This document shows, piece after piece, positions 44,817 through 55,465 of a stretch of DNA of 64,000 nt. This DNA is from Celeribacter halophilus. GTDB taxonomy: Bacteria > Pseudomonadota > Alphaproteobacteria > Rhodobacterales > Rhodobacteraceae. Where the stretch lies: NCBI RefSeq assembly GCF_900114135.1, contig NZ_FORY01000002.1:62001-126000 (forward strand), in the 5' to 3' direction. The notes beneath the pieces were generated by a model. That model did not search any database and was not told where the DNA came from. It saw only the letters and a list, made by a program, of their open reading frames with translations. Every line of letters starts with the position of its first letter. Position 1 is the first letter of the stretch. A program made the translations under genes and the position numbers.

Positions 44817-45262
44817 AACATCTGCTCCTTGTCATCGCGCTTTTGACAGCCGCGCCGGTCCTTGCCGTGCAGCCGGACGAAGTGCTGCCCGATCCTGTCA
44901 TGGAGTCTCGCGCCCGCGACATTTCCCAAGGGCTGCGCTGCCTCGTCTGCCGCAACGAAAATATTGACGAAAGCAACGCGGAACTGGCCCGCGACCTGCG
45001 CCTTCTGGTGCGTGAACGTCTGGTCGCGGGGGATAGCGATGAAGAGGTCGTGGACTATGTTGTGGACCGCTACGGCGAATATGTGCTGTTGAAGCCGACG
45101 CTGACAGGGGCCAACAAACTGCTCTGGGTCGCGGGGCCCGCCATGTTGATCCTCGCTCTGGGCATTGGCATCGGGTTCATTCGCCGCCGCGGCAAAGAAC
45201 CCGAGGTTGCGGAATTGACGGATGAGGAAAAGCGCCGCCTCGAAAGTCTGCTTCAGGAGTAA
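44813..45262 (+). CDS. ccmH: Cytochrome c maturation protein CcmH (CycL)
   Basis: This 149-residue protein has a signal peptide (about 1-19), the redox motif LRCLVC in QGLRCLVCRNENIDESNAELARDLR, and one C-terminal membrane helix (about 105-122). CcmH reduces apocytochrome cysteines for heme ligation. It is coupled to ccmF by ATGA. The TPR subunit CcmI is not next to it. Confidence 0.94.
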   Translation: MKHLLLVIALLTAAPVLAVQPDEVLPDPVMESRARDISQGLRCLVCRNENIDESNAELARDLRLLVRERLVAGDSDEEVVDYVVDRYGEYVLLKPTLTGANKLLWVAGPAMLILALGIGIGFIRRRGKEPEVAELTDEEKRRLESLLQE

Positions 45263-45389
45263 AGCGCGTATCAAACACTCTGCACCGTCAACCTGCATTG
45301 TAAGTCTACAGTGTCGTGACGGGGCGTTTCTCTTCCTTTTGTCCGGTGCTTCGCTATCTTGAACGCAAGCAACGGGAGAGAGACGCACC

Positions 45390-46166
45390 ATGCAATATGA
45401 AACCATCCGCTACACCGAGGACAACAACATTGCCGTGGTGACGCTCAACCGCCCCGAGGTGCTCAATGCGCTCAACACCCAGATGCGCGCCGAGATCACC
45501 TATGCGGTGCGCGATGCGGCCAAAACCGCCCGCGTGATCGTGCTGACGGGAGAGGGGCGCGCCTTTTGCTCCGGTCAGGATCTGGGCGATGGCGTGGATG
45601 CCGCCACGGCCGATCTCGAACGCACGCTGCGCGATGAGTATGAGCCTATGGTCCATGCCATCCACGACAGCCCTGTGCCCACCATCGCTGCTGTGAACGG
45701 CACTGCGGCGGGGGCAGGGGCCTCTCTCGCACTGTCCTGCGATGTGGTGATCGCCACACATTCCGCAGTCTTCCTGCAAGCCTTTTCGCGTATCGGCCTT
45801 ATCCCCGACGCAGGCGGCACCTATATGCTGCCGCGCCTTGCCGGGCTGGCCCGCGCTATGGGAGCGGCGCTTTTCGCCGACGAGATCACCGCCACGCAAG
45901 CCATGAATTGGGGGATGATTTACGAGGCCGTCGCGGATGCCGATTTTGAGGCCCATTGGCAGGCCCGCGCCGCTTACCTCGCCAAAGGTCCGACCGCCTC
46001 CTACCGCTACCTCAAAGACGCCATGCACGCCTCCTATGACAATACGCTCAAGGAACAACTGGCGCTGGAGGCCAAGTTGCAAAACCGCTGCGGCCAGACC
46101 CGTGATTTCAAAGAGGGTGTCATGGCCTTTCTTGAAAAGCGTAACCCCCGCTACGAGGGGCGCTAA
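45390..46166 (+). CDS. Enoyl-CoA hydratase/isomerase family (PaaG-like)
   Basis: This 258-residue crotonase-family protein has the oxyanion-hole segments GRAFCSGQDLGDG and NGTAAGAGASLALSCD. The aspartate in LIPDAGGTYMLPRL matches the PaaG-type isomerase, which acts on ring-1,2-epoxyphenylacetyl-CoA, rather than a standard hydratase with two catalytic glutamates. No other phenylacetate gene is in the window, so the exact substrate is unsure. Confidence 0.87.
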   Translation: MQYETIRYTEDNNIAVVTLNRPEVLNALNTQMRAEITYAVRDAAKTARVIVLTGEGRAFCSGQDLGDGVDAATADLERTLRDEYEPMVHAIHDSPVPTIAAVNGTAAGAGASLALSCDVVIATHSAVFLQAFSRIGLIPDAGGTYMLPRLAGLARAMGAALFADEITATQAMNWGMIYEAVADADFEAHWQARAAYLAKGPTASYRYLKDAMHASYDNTLKEQLALEAKLQNRCGQTRDFKEGVMAFLEKRNPRYEGR

Positions 46167-46199
46167 TCCGCCCATAGGCGCACGGCGACAGAGGGTTTT

Positions 46200-46223
46200 G
46201 TTTCCTTTGTGCCTTAAATACTC
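46200..46223 (+). repeat. 3'-flanking repeat element, copy 2
   Basis: GTTTCCTTTGTGCC then TTAAATACTC follows the enoyl-CoA hydratase gene by about 34 bp and directly precedes a terminator. It matches the element at 32578-32600 except for one extra base and one substitution. Confidence 0.6.
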
Positions 46224-46228
46224 AAAAG

Positions 46229-46256
46229 AAAACCCGCCTCGAAAGAGGCGGGTTTT
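46229..46256. terminator. Bidirectional terminator between enoyl-CoA hydratase and gltA
   Basis: AAAACCCGCCTC-GAAA-GAGGCGGGTTTT is a perfect 12-bp stem with T tracts on both strands, serving the converging genes. Confidence 0.9.
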
Positions 46257-46281
46257 GCTATTTCAACATGTCGAGAGAGCT

Positions 46282-47580
46282 TTAGTCGCGATCTTCGACA
46301 TTCACATAGGGGCGCTGGGTGGCGCCGGTGTAGAGCTGACGCGGACGACCGATTTTCATGGCCGGATCCTCAATCTGTTCTTTCCACTGGGAAATCCAGC
46401 CGACGGTGCGCGAGAGCGCGAAGATCGGGGTGAACATCTCGGTCGGGAAGCCCATGGCCTCCAGAATAATGCCGGAATAGAAATCGACGTTCGGGAAGAG
46501 TTTCTTCTCCGCGAAATACGGATCAGCCAGAGCGGCTTTTTCAAGCTCTTTGGCGACCTGAAGCGTCGGGTTGTTTTCGACGCCCAGAAGTTCGAGAACC
46601 TCGTCGGCAGACTGTTTCATCACCGTCGCACGCGGGTCGAAGTTCTTGTAGACGCGGTGCCCGAAGCCCATGAGGCGGAACGGATCGTTCTTGTCTTTGG
46701 CGCGGGCGATGAACTCGGGGATACGGTCCACAGTGCCGATTTCACGCAGCATTTCGAGGCAGGCCTGGTTCGCACCACCATGCGCCGGCCCCCAGAGGCA
46801 GGCGATCCCGGCAGCGATACAGGCAAACGGGTTGGCACCCGAAGAAGAGGCCAGACGCACGGTCGAGGTCGAGGCGTTCTGCTCGTGATCGGCATGAAGC
46901 GTAAAGATACGGTCCATTGCGCGCGACAGGATCGGGTTGACCTCATAGGTCTGGGCCGGAACCGAGAAACACATGTTGAGGAAGTTCGACGCGTAGTCGA
47001 GATCGTTGCGCGGATACACAAAGGGCTGACCGATCGTGTATTTATAGGCCATCGCCGCGATGGTCGGCATTTTGGCGATCAGGCGGATGGTGGCCACTTC
47101 GCGCTGGTGCGGATCTGCGATGTCGATGGAGTCGTGGTAGAAGGCGGACATGGCCCCGACCACACCGACCATGATGGCCATCGGGTGGGCGTCGCGGCGG
47201 AAACCGGAGAAGAATTTGAGCATCTGCTCGTGCACCATCGTGTGATGGGTCACGGTGTTCTCGAATTTTTCCATCTGTGCCGCGGTCGGCAGTTCCCCGT
47301 AAAGCAACAGGTAACACACTTCGAGGAAGTGGGATTTCTCGGCCAGATCGCCGATCGTGTAGCCACGGTGCAAGAGCACGCCTTCGCCGCCGTCGATGAA
47401 GGTGATCGCACTTTCACAAGACGCGGTGGAGGTAAAACCCGGATCATAGGTGAACACGCCGGCTTGCGCGTAGAGTTTACGGATATCAACGACATCCGGG
47501 CCCGCAGTGGGAGAGTAAACAGGAAGATCGTAAGATTGCCCGTCGAGCGTCAGGGTCGCGGTTTTCTGAGTGTCTGCCAT
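46282..47580 (-). CDS. gltA: Citrate synthase
   Basis: This 432-residue type II citrate synthase starts at the ATG at 47580, with AAGGA at a proper distance; an ATG at 47586 lacks spacing. The catalytic residues lie in [22 protein letters not shown] and [13 protein letters not shown]. It makes citrate from acetyl-CoA and oxaloacetate. The 292-bp region between gltX and gltA holds the gltA promoter; a GTGACCG/CGGTCAC stem at 47813-47834 lacks a T tract. Confidence 0.96.
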   Translation of the reverse strand: MADTQKTATLTLDGQSYDLPVYSPTAGPDVVDIRKLYAQAGVFTYDPGFTSTASCESAITFIDGGEGVLLHRGYTIGDLAEKSHFLEVCYLLLYGELPTAAQMEKFENTVTHHTMVHEQMLKFFSGFRRDAHPMAIMVGVVGAMSAFYHDSIDIADPHQREVATIRLIAKMPTIAAMAYKYTIGQPFVYPRNDLDYASNFLNMCFSVPAQTYEVNPILSRAMDRIFTLHADHEQNASTSTVRLASSSGANPFACIAAGIACLWGPAHGGANQACLEMLREIGTVDRIPEFIARAKDKNDPFRLMGFGHRVYKNFDPRATVMKQSADEVLELLGVENNPTLQVAKELEKAALADPYFAEKKLFPNVDFYSGIILEAMGFPTEMFTPIFALSRTVGWISQWKEQIEDPAMKIGRPRQLYTGATQRPYVNVEDRD

Positions 47581-47872
47581 CGTCATTCCTTCGGTTGGCA
47601 GCGGTCCTCTCGTCGTCCTTATCAGATGGGCCGAGAGGCCGCTGGTGGTCTGGCGGGCGCCCGGGCGTTTTCCCGGACATCCTATGGGCGTGGACCCTCA
47701 CGCGGGTCCGTCTGTGGCCGGTACGGATCAGGGGCGTGCCGTGTTTCAAACGTCGCAATTCCCTGAGCCTCTCGGCCCGTTCCGAAGCAGGCGCTCCGGT
47801 TCAACTCTTGCCGTGACCGTTTTGATCCGGTCACCCGCGTGACCCGATCCCAATTCCGAAGGATCCGGTCGC

Positions 47873-49327
47873 TTATTCCGATGTCATGTTTTCCGATACA
47901 AACTCCCGGAAATCGTTGATCCGCGCCAGAGTTTCCTCGCGTCCTAGGACCAACATCATGTCAAGAACACTTGGGGTGACAGCCCGGCCTGCGAGAGCGG
48001 ATCTCAAAGGTCCGGCAATCTTCCCGAACCCAAGCTCCATCGTCTCCATCACGCGGCCAATCGCCTCCTCCAATGCGTTGCGGTTCCAGCTAGCATTTTG
48101 CAGGTGCGGCGTCAATTCTTCCAGTATACCGTTGGATACTGAATTGACCTGTTTTTGTGCTTTCTCATCCATGTCGACCGGACGCGACACAAGCGCAAAC
48201 CGCGCTTTTTCAATAAGTTGCGGGTAGGTCTTCGCGGAACCTTTCAAGCAGGACAGCGCCTCGGAAAGTCGCTGTTTTTGTTCTGCCGAGAGGGCCTGTG
48301 CGCCAGAGGCTGCCAGATAGCCGTCAATTTCGCTCAAGATTTCGGCATCCGGCAGGATCGCGATATGCTGTCCGCAGATATTCTCCAGCTTCTTGGTGTC
48401 AAAGCGGGCAGGTGCCTTGTTGATTCCATCGAGATCGAACCATTCCATCGCCTGTTCGTCTGTGAAAAACTCGTCATCCCCGTGCGACCAGCCCAACCGT
48501 GCGAGGTAGTTGCGCATGCCCGAAGCCGGATAGCCAATAGCCTGATATTCCTTCACGCCGACTGCGCCATGACGTTTCGACATTTTCTTGCCGTCCGGCC
48601 CGAAAATCAGCGGGATATGTGCATAGACCGGTAGCGGCCAACCCATTGCGTCGTAGATCGTCATTTGCCGTGCGGCATTGGCGAGGTGGTCGTCCCCGCG
48701 GATCACATGGGTCACGCCCATATCGTGGTCATCGACAACAACAGCCAGCATATAGGTCGGTGTACCGTCCGAGCGTAACAGGATCATGTCATCAAGCTGG
48801 TCGTTCTTGAAGGTCACATCGCCTTGCACCTTGTCCTTGACCACGGTGACACCTTCGCGCGGGGCTTTCACGCGGATTACATAGGGCGCATCGGGATGGT
48901 CGGATTCGGGCACATCACGCCACGGCGAGCGGAACAGGGTGCTTTCCTTTTTCGCGCGGGCCTCTTCGCGGAAGGCGGCGATTTCCTCTTGGGTGGCGAA
49001 ACATTTGTAGGCCTTGCCCATCGCCAGCATCTCGCGGGCGACTTCGGCGTGACGCTCGGCGCGTTCGAACTGGCTCACCGCCTCGCCGTCATAGTCCAGT
49101 CCGAGCCATGCCATGCCGTCGAGAATGCCCTGCGTCGCCTCGGGCGTCGAGCGCGCGCGATCCGTGTCCTCGATCCGCAGCAGGAACTTGCCGCCACGCC
49201 CGCGCGCATAAAGCCATGAGAACAGGGCGGTGCGGGCGGTGCCGATGTGCATGTCCCCTGTGGGCGAAGGGGCGATGCGAGTGACGACAGGCGTATGGGA
49301 GGCGGTTTCGGACTGGGCTGGGGACAT
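47873..49327 (-). CDS. gltX: Glutamate-tRNA ligase
   Basis: This 484-residue class I synthetase starts at the ATG at 49327; the frame is open to 49375. HIGH-type motif is [11 protein letters not shown] and the second motif is KMSKRHG. The length and the anticodon-binding C-terminal part are typical. It precedes gltA on the same strand, and diverges from comEC across an 81-bp gap. Confidence 0.95.
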   Translation of the reverse strand: MSPAQSETASHTPVVTRIAPSPTGDMHIGTARTALFSWLYARGRGGKFLLRIEDTDRARSTPEATQGILDGMAWLGLDYDGEAVSQFERAERHAEVAREMLAMGKAYKCFATQEEIAAFREEARAKKESTLFRSPWRDVPESDHPDAPYVIRVKAPREGVTVVKDKVQGDVTFKNDQLDDMILLRSDGTPTYMLAVVVDDHDMGVTHVIRGDDHLANAARQMTIYDAMGWPLPVYAHIPLIFGPDGKKMSKRHGAVGVKEYQAIGYPASGMRNYLARLGWSHGDDEFFTDEQAMEWFDLDGINKAPARFDTKKLENICGQHIAILPDAEILSEIDGYLAASGAQALSAEQKQRLSEALSCLKGSAKTYPQLIEKARFALVSRPVDMDEKAQKQVNSVSNGILEELTPHLQNASWNRNALEEAIGRVMETMELGFGKIAGPLRSALAGRAVTPSVLDMMLVLGREETLARINDFREFVSENMTSE

Positions 49328-49408
49328 GGGAGAATTAACCTTTTGGTAACCATGTTGGCGGATGATTTTCGTCACTCGGCATAAGCGAAGGTGGAAGGGG
49401 AAACAAGG

Positions 49409-51583
49409 GTGCGCGCCCTCACGTCATTGCTACAGCTCCCCCTCGACATCGTCGACCGACAGCATGGGCGGTTGTTCCTCTGGCTGCCGGTCTGTTTTGC
49501 CGTGGGCATCGGTCTTTTCTTTGCGCAATCACTTGAACCGTCCCGTGTTCTGCTTTGGGCGCTTGCAGGGGCGGGGGCGCTGGCGCTTCTGGCCTTGCGC
49601 CGGATGCCGCCCCGCGCGGCCCCACTGTTGATCGCGGTGGTGGCTGTGATCTGCGGATTTGTGAACGCCGGTCTGCGCACGCATCTGGTGGCCGAACCTG
49701 TGCTCGGATTTCGCTACTATGGCCCTGTCGAGGGGCGGGTCATCAAGATCGACCGCTCCGCCTCAGATGCGCTGCGGTTGACGCTGGACGAGGTGGTGCT
49801 GCGTGATGTCTCACCGGAACGGGTGCCTGCTCGGGTGCGTGTGTCCCTGCACGGGCGGCAGGATTTCGTTAGCCCCGCTCCCGGTATGCGTCTGGCCATG
49901 ACCGCACATCTCTCCCCGCCGCCGGGGCCCACGGAGCCGGGGGGCTTCGATTTCCAGCGCATGGCGTGGTTCGACCGGCTGGGCGCGGTGGGTTACACGC
50001 GAGTGCCTGTGCTGCGCGTGGCGGAGAGCGATCCCACGCCCTTGCTCTGGGTGCACCAGTTGCGCCAAAGCCTCTCGACAGCCTTGCAATCCCGTCTTTC
50101 CGGCCAGACCGGTGCCTTTTCGGCCGCCATTCTGACAGGGGACCGCTCGGCCATTTCCTTTGACACCTCCGAGGCGCTGCGCGGGGCCAACCTGTCGCAT
50201 CTTCTGGCTATTTCCGGTCTGCATATGGGGCTGCTGACGGGGGCGGTGTTCTATGCGCTGCGGTTGATGCTGGCGATGATCCCCGGCGCGGCACTCACGT
50301 GGCCGATCAAGAAGATCGCCGCTGCGGGAGCCTTGGTCGCAGGCGGCTTTTACCTCGCCTTGTCCGGTTTCAACGTGGCGACCGAGCGGGCCTTTGTCAT
50401 GGTCTCTGTCATGCTGGTGGCCGTGCTACTTGATCGGCAAGCCATCTCTCTGCGTGCTGTGGCGCTTGCTGCCTTAATTCTCTTGCTGATCCAGCCCGAA
50501 GTGCTCCCCGAACCGGGGTTCCAGATGTCTTTCGCGGCGACCACCGCTCTTGTCGCGGTCTTCTCGATTGTACGGCGTTTGTCGCTCATGACACGTTGGC
50601 CACGCTGGATACGTGGATTGGCAACGGTGGTGCTGTCCTCTGCGGTGGCGGGGATTGCAACGGCCCCCGTGGCGGCGGCGCATTTCAACCGGATTTCCGA
50701 TTACGGGTTGATCGCCAATGTCACCGCCGTGCCGGTGATGGGCGCGGTGGTCATGCCCGCAGCGGTGTTGGCCCTGTTGCTCACGCCTTTGGGGCTACAG
50801 GGGCTGGCGCTTGCGGTGATGGGGCAGGGTATACGCTGGATACTCTTTGTGGCCGGCACCGTGTCTTCATGGGAGGGGGCTGTCAGCCGTATTGTCGCGC
50901 CGCCGCCGTCCACTTTGCCGTTGATCGCTTTGGGCGGAGTGTTTGTCATCCTTTGGCGCGGGCGCTGGCAGGTTTTGGGTGTCCTGCCTGTAGCGGTGGG
51001 ATTTCTGCTTTGGGCCTTGCATGAGCGTCCGACGCTTCTGGTCTCTGATGACGGGGGCTTGGTCGGGCGATTGAGCGCCGAGGGGCGTGCGCTGTCCAAG
51101 TCCAAGGGCGCGGGGTTTGCCGCGCGGGTCTGGCTGGAGAATGATGGGGACAGGCCGGATCAAGCGCGCGCAGCCGCGCGGCCTATGCCGCCGCTGGTGC
51201 CGCCGCTGGATGTGGCAGGCGTGCGGATCAAGCATGTCACGGGACGGGGCTGGCAGGAGGTCGCGCAAACGGCCTGTCGGCACGCCGATCTGGTGATCGT
51301 CAACAAGGTTTGGGAGGGCGCGAGGCCGGAATTCTGTCTTGTGATTGATCTGGCTGTGCTGCGTCAGAGCGGGGCGCTGGCGTTTCGGGAGGAGCGCGGT
51401 GCGTTGTGGCTGGACACGGCCTATGGGGTCGCCGGAGCGCGATACTGGAATACGCCGGAACTGCGGGAGGGCAAGGCTGTAACGGCGCGTGAGGCGCGGG
51501 CCAAGAGGCCGCCTGTCGCCTTGGGGCTGCGCTTCGGAGCGGCTGAGGCCGGAGAGGTGCGGCTTGCGCAGAGGGAGAGATAG
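49409..51583 (+). CDS. comEC: ComEC/Rec2-family DNA uptake membrane protein
   Basis: This 724-residue protein starts at a GTG at 49409 with GAAGGGG upstream; an earlier in-frame GTG at 49391 is possible. About ten membrane helices are visible. The competence domain core is [23 protein letters not shown] near 225. A soluble N-terminal OB-like part (about 80-170) precedes it, and the C-terminal region past 530 is a degraded beta-lactamase-like part without the metal motif. ComEC moves single DNA strands into the cell. It is convergent with lexA. Confidence 0.88.
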   Translation: MRALTSLLQLPLDIVDRQHGRLFLWLPVCFAVGIGLFFAQSLEPSRVLLWALAGAGALALLALRRMPPRAAPLLIAVVAVICGFVNAGLRTHLVAEPVLGFRYYGPVEGRVIKIDRSASDALRLTLDEVVLRDVSPERVPARVRVSLHGRQDFVSPAPGMRLAMTAHLSPPPGPTEPGGFDFQRMAWFDRLGAVGYTRVPVLRVAESDPTPLLWVHQLRQSLSTALQSRLSGQTGAFSAAILTGDRSAISFDTSEALRGANLSHLLAISGLHMGLLTGAVFYALRLMLAMIPGAALTWPIKKIAAAGALVAGGFYLALSGFNVATERAFVMVSVMLVAVLLDRQAISLRAVALAALILLLIQPEVLPEPGFQMSFAATTALVAVFSIVRRLSLMTRWPRWIRGLATVVLSSAVAGIATAPVAAAHFNRISDYGLIANVTAVPVMGAVVMPAAVLALLLTPLGLQGLALAVMGQGIRWILFVAGTVSSWEGAVSRIVAPPPSTLPLIALGGVFVILWRGRWQVLGVLPVAVGFLLWALHERPTLLVSDDGGLVGRLSAEGRALSKSKGAGFAARVWLENDGDRPDQARAAARPMPPLVPPLDVAGVRIKHVTGRGWQEVAQTACRHADLVIVNKVWEGARPEFCLVIDLAVLRQSGALAFREERGALWLDTAYGVAGARYWNTPELREGKAVTAREARAKRPPVALGLRFGAAEAGEVRLAQRER

Positions 51584-51587
51584 AAAT

Positions 51588-51614
51588 ACGCCGCGCTGGG
51601 GTGCAGCGCGGCGT
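51588..51614. terminator. Stem-loop between comEC and lexA
   Basis: ACGCCGCGCT and AGCGCGGCGT form a perfect 10-bp stem with a 7-nt loop 4 bp after the comEC stop. The T-rich part is weak on both strands, so it may stop transcription only partly. Confidence 0.5.
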
Positions 51615-51655
51615 GTCATGAAAATCAAGGTTTATCGCGGTTCAACCGCGGGCTT

Positions 51656-52390
51656 TTAGTAGCTGCGGATCAATCCGACGAGCTTGCCCTGAACCTCGAC
51701 CATATCCGCAGGCAGAACGCGGGTTTCAAAGGCGGGGTTGGCCGCCTCCAGCGCGATCATGTCGCCTTGGCGTTTGTAGCGTTTGAGCGTGGTCTCATAG
51801 CCCTCGACCATCGCCACAACAATGTCGCCATCCTTGGCCTGAGTGGTTTCGCGGATGACCACTATGTCGCCGTGGTTGATACCGGCCTCGATCATGGATT
51901 CGCCTTTGACTTCAAGTGCGTAGTGGTTGCCGCGACCAGAGAGCATGGAGCCGGGGACAGCCACATTCGTGGCCCCGTCCGCAACCGCCTCGATCGGCAC
52001 ACCCGCAGCGATCTTGCCCATGATCGGCAGGTTGATGGCGGAGACGGTTTCCACATCCAGAGCCCCTGCGGGAGGAGGTGCATCGGGCCGGTCGCCATCG
52101 ATGACACGCGGTCTGAATCCCGAGGCCTGTGGCGACGTCTGTGCCGATGTCGGAGCCGAGGGCGCACCGCCCAGGCTTTCGGGCAGTTTGATGATTTCAA
52201 TGGCCCGCGCACGATGGGCGAGACGGCGGATGAAACCGCGTTCTTCCAGCGCCGTGATCAGTCGGTGAATGCCGGATTTGGAGCGCAGGTCCAGCGCCTC
52301 TTTCATTTCGTCAAAGGAGGGCGGCACCCCGTCGCGCTGCATGCGCGTGTTGATGAAATCCAGAAGCTGGAGTTGTTTTTTCGTCAGCAT
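51656..52390 (-). CDS. lexA: SOS repressor LexA
   Basis: This 244-residue protein has a winged helix (1-65) and a peptidase domain. Autocleavage occurs at A129-G130 in [10 protein letters not shown]; the catalytic pair is S165 in KGESMIEAG and K203 in TTLKRYKR. A longer-than-usual Pro/Ala-rich linker (about 75-112) separates the domains. The start at 52390 matches the family; the frame is open to 52696 but that part has no similarity. LexA represses DNA-damage genes at GTTC-N7-GTTC boxes, three of which lie upstream. Confidence 0.95.
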   Translation of the reverse strand: MLTKKQLQLLDFINTRMQRDGVPPSFDEMKEALDLRSKSGIHRLITALEERGFIRRLAHRARAIEIIKLPESLGGAPSAPTSAQTSPQASGFRPRVIDGDRPDAPPPAGALDVETVSAINLPIMGKIAAGVPIEAVADGATNVAVPGSMLSGRGNHYALEVKGESMIEAGINHGDIVVIRETTQAKDGDIVVAMVEGYETTLKRYKRQGDMIALEAANPAFETRVLPADMVEVQGKLVGLIRSY

Positions 52391-52656
52391 CGGCTCGGTC
52401 CTCTTCTGTCCCCGATCGTGTTTGCGGGGGTGACCTGTTAGGTCTTGTCCTGTCCCGACTGGCGCATGACCCGCATCAAGGCGACGTTCCTGAGACGGGA
52501 CCCAATGCACAGGAACGGGGGGAATAGCGCCCGATATATGCATTTTCCTGAGTCCTGTCCCTGACTCGCTACCGTCCAAAAGGCCCTGTGTTTTGTGGCA
52601 ATGAAACCGCACGGGGCCGCCTGAATGGGTCAAACCCCAGATGGGTTTTCCACTAT

Positions 52657-52682
52657 GTTCCGATAATGTTCTATCGCTGTTC
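52657..52682. promoter_or_regulatory. Triple GTTC element: two overlapping alphaproteobacterial SOS boxes
   Basis: GTTC occurs at 52657, 52668 and 52679, each 11 bp apart: GTTC-CGATAAT-GTTC-TATCGCT-GTTC. The known alphaproteobacterial LexA box is GTTC-N7-GTTC, so two boxes share the middle half-site. The element lies 267 bp upstream of lexA in the 476-bp region 52391-52866. The rest of that region shows no gene; a long lexA leader or a second promoter is implied. Confidence 0.75.
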
Positions 52683-52866
52683 CCTAAATGTGTCAATTAC
52701 CCAATCCCTTACAGACCTGGTCCGCGCGTTTCGTGTTTGCACGGAGCGCGTCACATAGGGTTGAAATTGGGAGGGTAAGGTTAAAATCAGGTTAAAGCGT
52801 TTTGGGAAAAGCGGCGTTGCGGTTTTGCGGGGCGCGCCGTGTGCCCCAAGGGCTGTGCCCGGCCCG

Positions 52867-54039
52867 TTAGAGCCGGATCACCTCGACCGTTTCCCCCGCC
52901 TCGCGGGCCGGATCATGGGGCGGGCGGACCAGAAGCGCATTGGCCTGTGACAGGATCGACAGCAGCGAACTGTCCTGTCGGGAAAAGGGCTGCACTCCGT
53001 CGGACTTTTGTATGGCACGCATGTAATGTTCGCGCGGACCATTGGCGGAGACCGGTGCCATCAGCACGGCCTTGTGACGCGGGGCAGGGCTTGGCGGCAG
53101 ACCTTGCAGCACATCCATCGCGGGGATCATGAACAGCCGTGCGGTGATCATGGCGGAGACCGGATTGCCCGGCAGACCCAGCATAAGCGCCGTGCCGAGG
53201 CGTCCGGCCATGAGCGGCTTTCCGGGGCGCATGGCGACTTTGTAGAAGGCACGGTCAAGGCCGAGGCTCTCGACAACCTTGCCGACCAGATCGTGATCCC
53301 CGACCGAAGCCCCGCCGATGGAGACGATGAGATCGGCGTCTGCGGCCATCTCGAAGGTCGCGCGCAGCAGGGATTCGTCATCCGGCGCAATGGGCAACAT
53401 GCGCGCAATACCGCCGGCGGCTTCGACCATGGCCGAGAGGCCGAAAGCGTTGGAGGCGATGATCTGGCTCGGCCCCGGCGTCTCGCCCGGCATGACCAGT
53501 TCGTCTCCGGTGGAGATGATCGCCACGGTGGGGCGTTTGTGGACGGTCACTTCGGGAATGTTCATCGCCGCCAGAAGGGCGACATCCTGAGCACTCAGGC
53601 GGCGCGGGGCGGTGATCCGGTCGCCGGATTTGAAATCCCCGCCCAAGGGCCGGATGTTGCGGTTCTCGGAAAGCGTCTCTGTCACCGTGATCGCGTCGCC
53701 CTCGCGGCGTACGTCTTCCTGAATGATGACGCGGGTGACGCCTTCGGGCACGGGCGCGCCGGTAAAGATACGCACGGCCTCGCCATCCCCCAGCGTCCCG
53801 TCATAGCTGTGACCGGCAGCACTTTCGCCAATGACCGTGAAACGGTCGCCGGGCTGCGGATGTTCGGCCCGCACGCCATAGCCATCCATCGCGGAGGAGG
53901 CGAACGGCGGCTGGTCGCGCTTGGCCACGGCATCTTCGGCCAGAACCCGACCGGCGACTTCGCGCAGCGGCAGGCGCTCTGTGTCCAGAGGGGTGCAGAG
54001 GGAGAACAGGTTGTCGAGCGCGTCGGAAACAGAAATCAT
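52867..54039 (-). CDS. moeA: Molybdopterin molybdenumtransferase
   Basis: This 390-residue enzyme has the domain I segment LPLREVAGRVLAED, and the MoeA signature SIGGASVGDHDLV plus LGLPGNPVSAMI near 285. It inserts molybdate into adenylated molybdopterin. The ATG at 54039 abuts the moaC stop. With moaC it forms a cofactor operon; trpC lies upstream in the same direction. Confidence 0.95.
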   Translation of the reverse strand: MISVSDALDNLFSLCTPLDTERLPLREVAGRVLAEDAVAKRDQPPFASSAMDGYGVRAEHPQPGDRFTVIGESAAGHSYDGTLGDGEAVRIFTGAPVPEGVTRVIIQEDVRREGDAITVTETLSENRNIRPLGGDFKSGDRITAPRRLSAQDVALLAAMNIPEVTVHKRPTVAIISTGDELVMPGETPGPSQIIASNAFGLSAMVEAAGGIARMLPIAPDDESLLRATFEMAADADLIVSIGGASVGDHDLVGKVVESLGLDRAFYKVAMRPGKPLMAGRLGTALMLGLPGNPVSAMITARLFMIPAMDVLQGLPPSPAPRHKAVLMAPVSANGPREHYMRAIQKSDGVQPFSRQDSSLLSILSQANALLVRPPHDPAREAGETVEVIRL

Positions 54040-54552
54040 TTAGTCAGCCTCACCAGAAATCTCACCGGAAACATCGCCGGAAATTTCGTAAGTTCCGGAT
54101 TTGCCGCCTTCCTTGCGCAGAAGATGGGTCTGCACGATCTCCATGCCCTTCTCGGCGGCCTTGAGCATGTCATAGACCGTGAGCGCGGCCACAGAGGCGG
54201 CGGTGAGTGCTTCCATCTCCACGCCGGTCTGGCCGGAGGTTTTCACTGTGGCACGGATGCGGATGCCCGGAAGGGTGGCGTCCGGTTCGAGATCGAGCGT
54301 CACCTTGGAAATCGGCAGCGGATGGCACAGCGGGATCAGATCGGAGGTGCGTTTCGACCCCATGATCCCAGCCAGCCGTGCCACGCCGAGAACATCGCCC
54401 TTTTTCGCTGTGCCCTCCGTGACAAGCGCCAGCGTTTCAGGGCGCATCCTTACGGCGGATTCCGCTGTTGCCAGACGGTCGGTAACAGGTTTGCCGGAGA
54501 CATCGACCATATGGGCGTTGCCGTCCCCGTCGAAATGCGTGAGCTTTGCCAT
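54040..54552 (-). CDS. moaC: Cyclic pyranopterin monophosphate synthase
   Basis: This 170-residue enzyme has the MoaC motifs [33 protein letters not shown] and the active-site lysine in [10 protein letters not shown]. MoaC normally ends near GGKSG; here an acidic tail [13 protein letters not shown] follows, encoded by three imperfect 12-bp repeats at 54050-54085. A GAGGA site precedes the ATG. It lies between trpC and moeA. Confidence 0.94.
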   Translation of the reverse strand: MAKLTHFDGDGNAHMVDVSGKPVTDRLATAESAVRMRPETLALVTEGTAKKGDVLGVARLAGIMGSKRTSDLIPLCHPLPISKVTLDLEPDATLPGIRIRATVKTSGQTGVEMEALTAASVAALTVYDMLKAAEKGMEIVQTHLLRKEGGKSGTYEISGDVSGEISGEAD

Positions 54553-54561
54553 ACTGTCCTC

Positions 54562-55362
54562 TTATGCCGGAACCGGATTGGCCAGAAGGGTGCGGGTGGC
54601 CGCTTCGACATTGTCCTGCCGCATCAGGCTTTCGCCAATGAGGAAGCACCGCGCCCCGTAACCGGCCATGTCGGCAAGGTCTTTAGGGGTGAACAGCCCG
54701 CTTTCGCAGACCAGATCCTTGCCTTCGGGCACCATTTTCGACAGCTCGCGTGTGGTGTCGAGCGTGGTTTCGAAGGTCTTGAGGTTGCGGTTGTTGACGC
54801 CCAGAAGCGGGGATTTGAGCGCAAGGGCGCGTTCCAGTTCCTCGGCGTCATGCACCTCGACCAGCACATCCATGCCGTAGCCGAAGGCCGCGTCTTCCAG
54901 TTCGGCGGCCTGCGCATCATCGACAGAGGCCATGATGATCAGGATTGCATCGGCACCCCAAGCGCGGGCCTCCGTCACCTGATAGGTGTCATACATGAAA
55001 TCCTTGCGCAGCGCCGGCAGGGAGACAGCGGCGCGGGCGGCTTTCAGGAATTCCGGTGCGCCTTGGAAGGACGGCGTGTCGGTCAGCACGGAGAGGCAGG
55101 TCGCGCCGCCTGCTTCATAGGCGCGCGCAATGGCGGGCGGATCGAAGTCGGGGCGGATGAGCCCTTTCGAGGGGGAGGCTTTCTTGACCTCCGCGATGAG
55201 ACCGTAGCCGGATGTCGCGGCCGATTGCAGCGCCTTGGCAAAGCCGCGCGTGGGGCTTTGGGCAGAGGCTTGGGCCTCAAGTTCGGACAAGGGCACGGTT
55301 TGCTTGGCCGTTGCCACTTCTTCGAGCTTATAGGCTTTGATTTTATCGAGAACTGTAACCAT
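54562..55362 (-). CDS. trpC: Indole-3-glycerol phosphate synthase
   Basis: This 266-residue TIM-barrel enzyme of tryptophan synthesis has the KKASPSKG segment, [10 protein letters not shown] and [12 protein letters not shown]. It closes the ring of carboxyphenylamino-deoxyribulose phosphate. The length is normal. It precedes moaC by 9 bp, so trpC-moaC-moeA probably form one operon. Confidence 0.95.
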   Translation of the reverse strand: MVTVLDKIKAYKLEEVATAKQTVPLSELEAQASAQSPTRGFAKALQSAATSGYGLIAEVKKASPSKGLIRPDFDPPAIARAYEAGGATCLSVLTDTPSFQGAPEFLKAARAAVSLPALRKDFMYDTYQVTEARAWGADAILIIMASVDDAQAAELEDAAFGYGMDVLVEVHDAEELERALALKSPLLGVNNRNLKTFETTLDTTRELSKMVPEGKDLVCESGLFTPKDLADMAGYGARCFLIGESLMRQDNVEAATRTLLANPVPA

Positions 55363-55465
55363 AGCCCTCTGATACAGGGGCGGCGCGGGGTTTGGAAGAC
55401 GGTTTGAGAGCAGGCGCGGGATTTCGTCGCGCGCTGCGTTTGTGTGTCGGGCCTGTGTCTCTGCG

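Noticed and set aside
52391-52696. In-frame N-terminal extension of lexA by 102 codons
   Set aside because: LexA proteins begin at the winged helix; the extension has no similarity and would cover the SOS boxes.
53008-55407. Open frame of 799 codons on the plus strand opposite moeA, moaC and trpC
   Set aside because: It spans three well-supported genes on the other strand and shows no family similarity.
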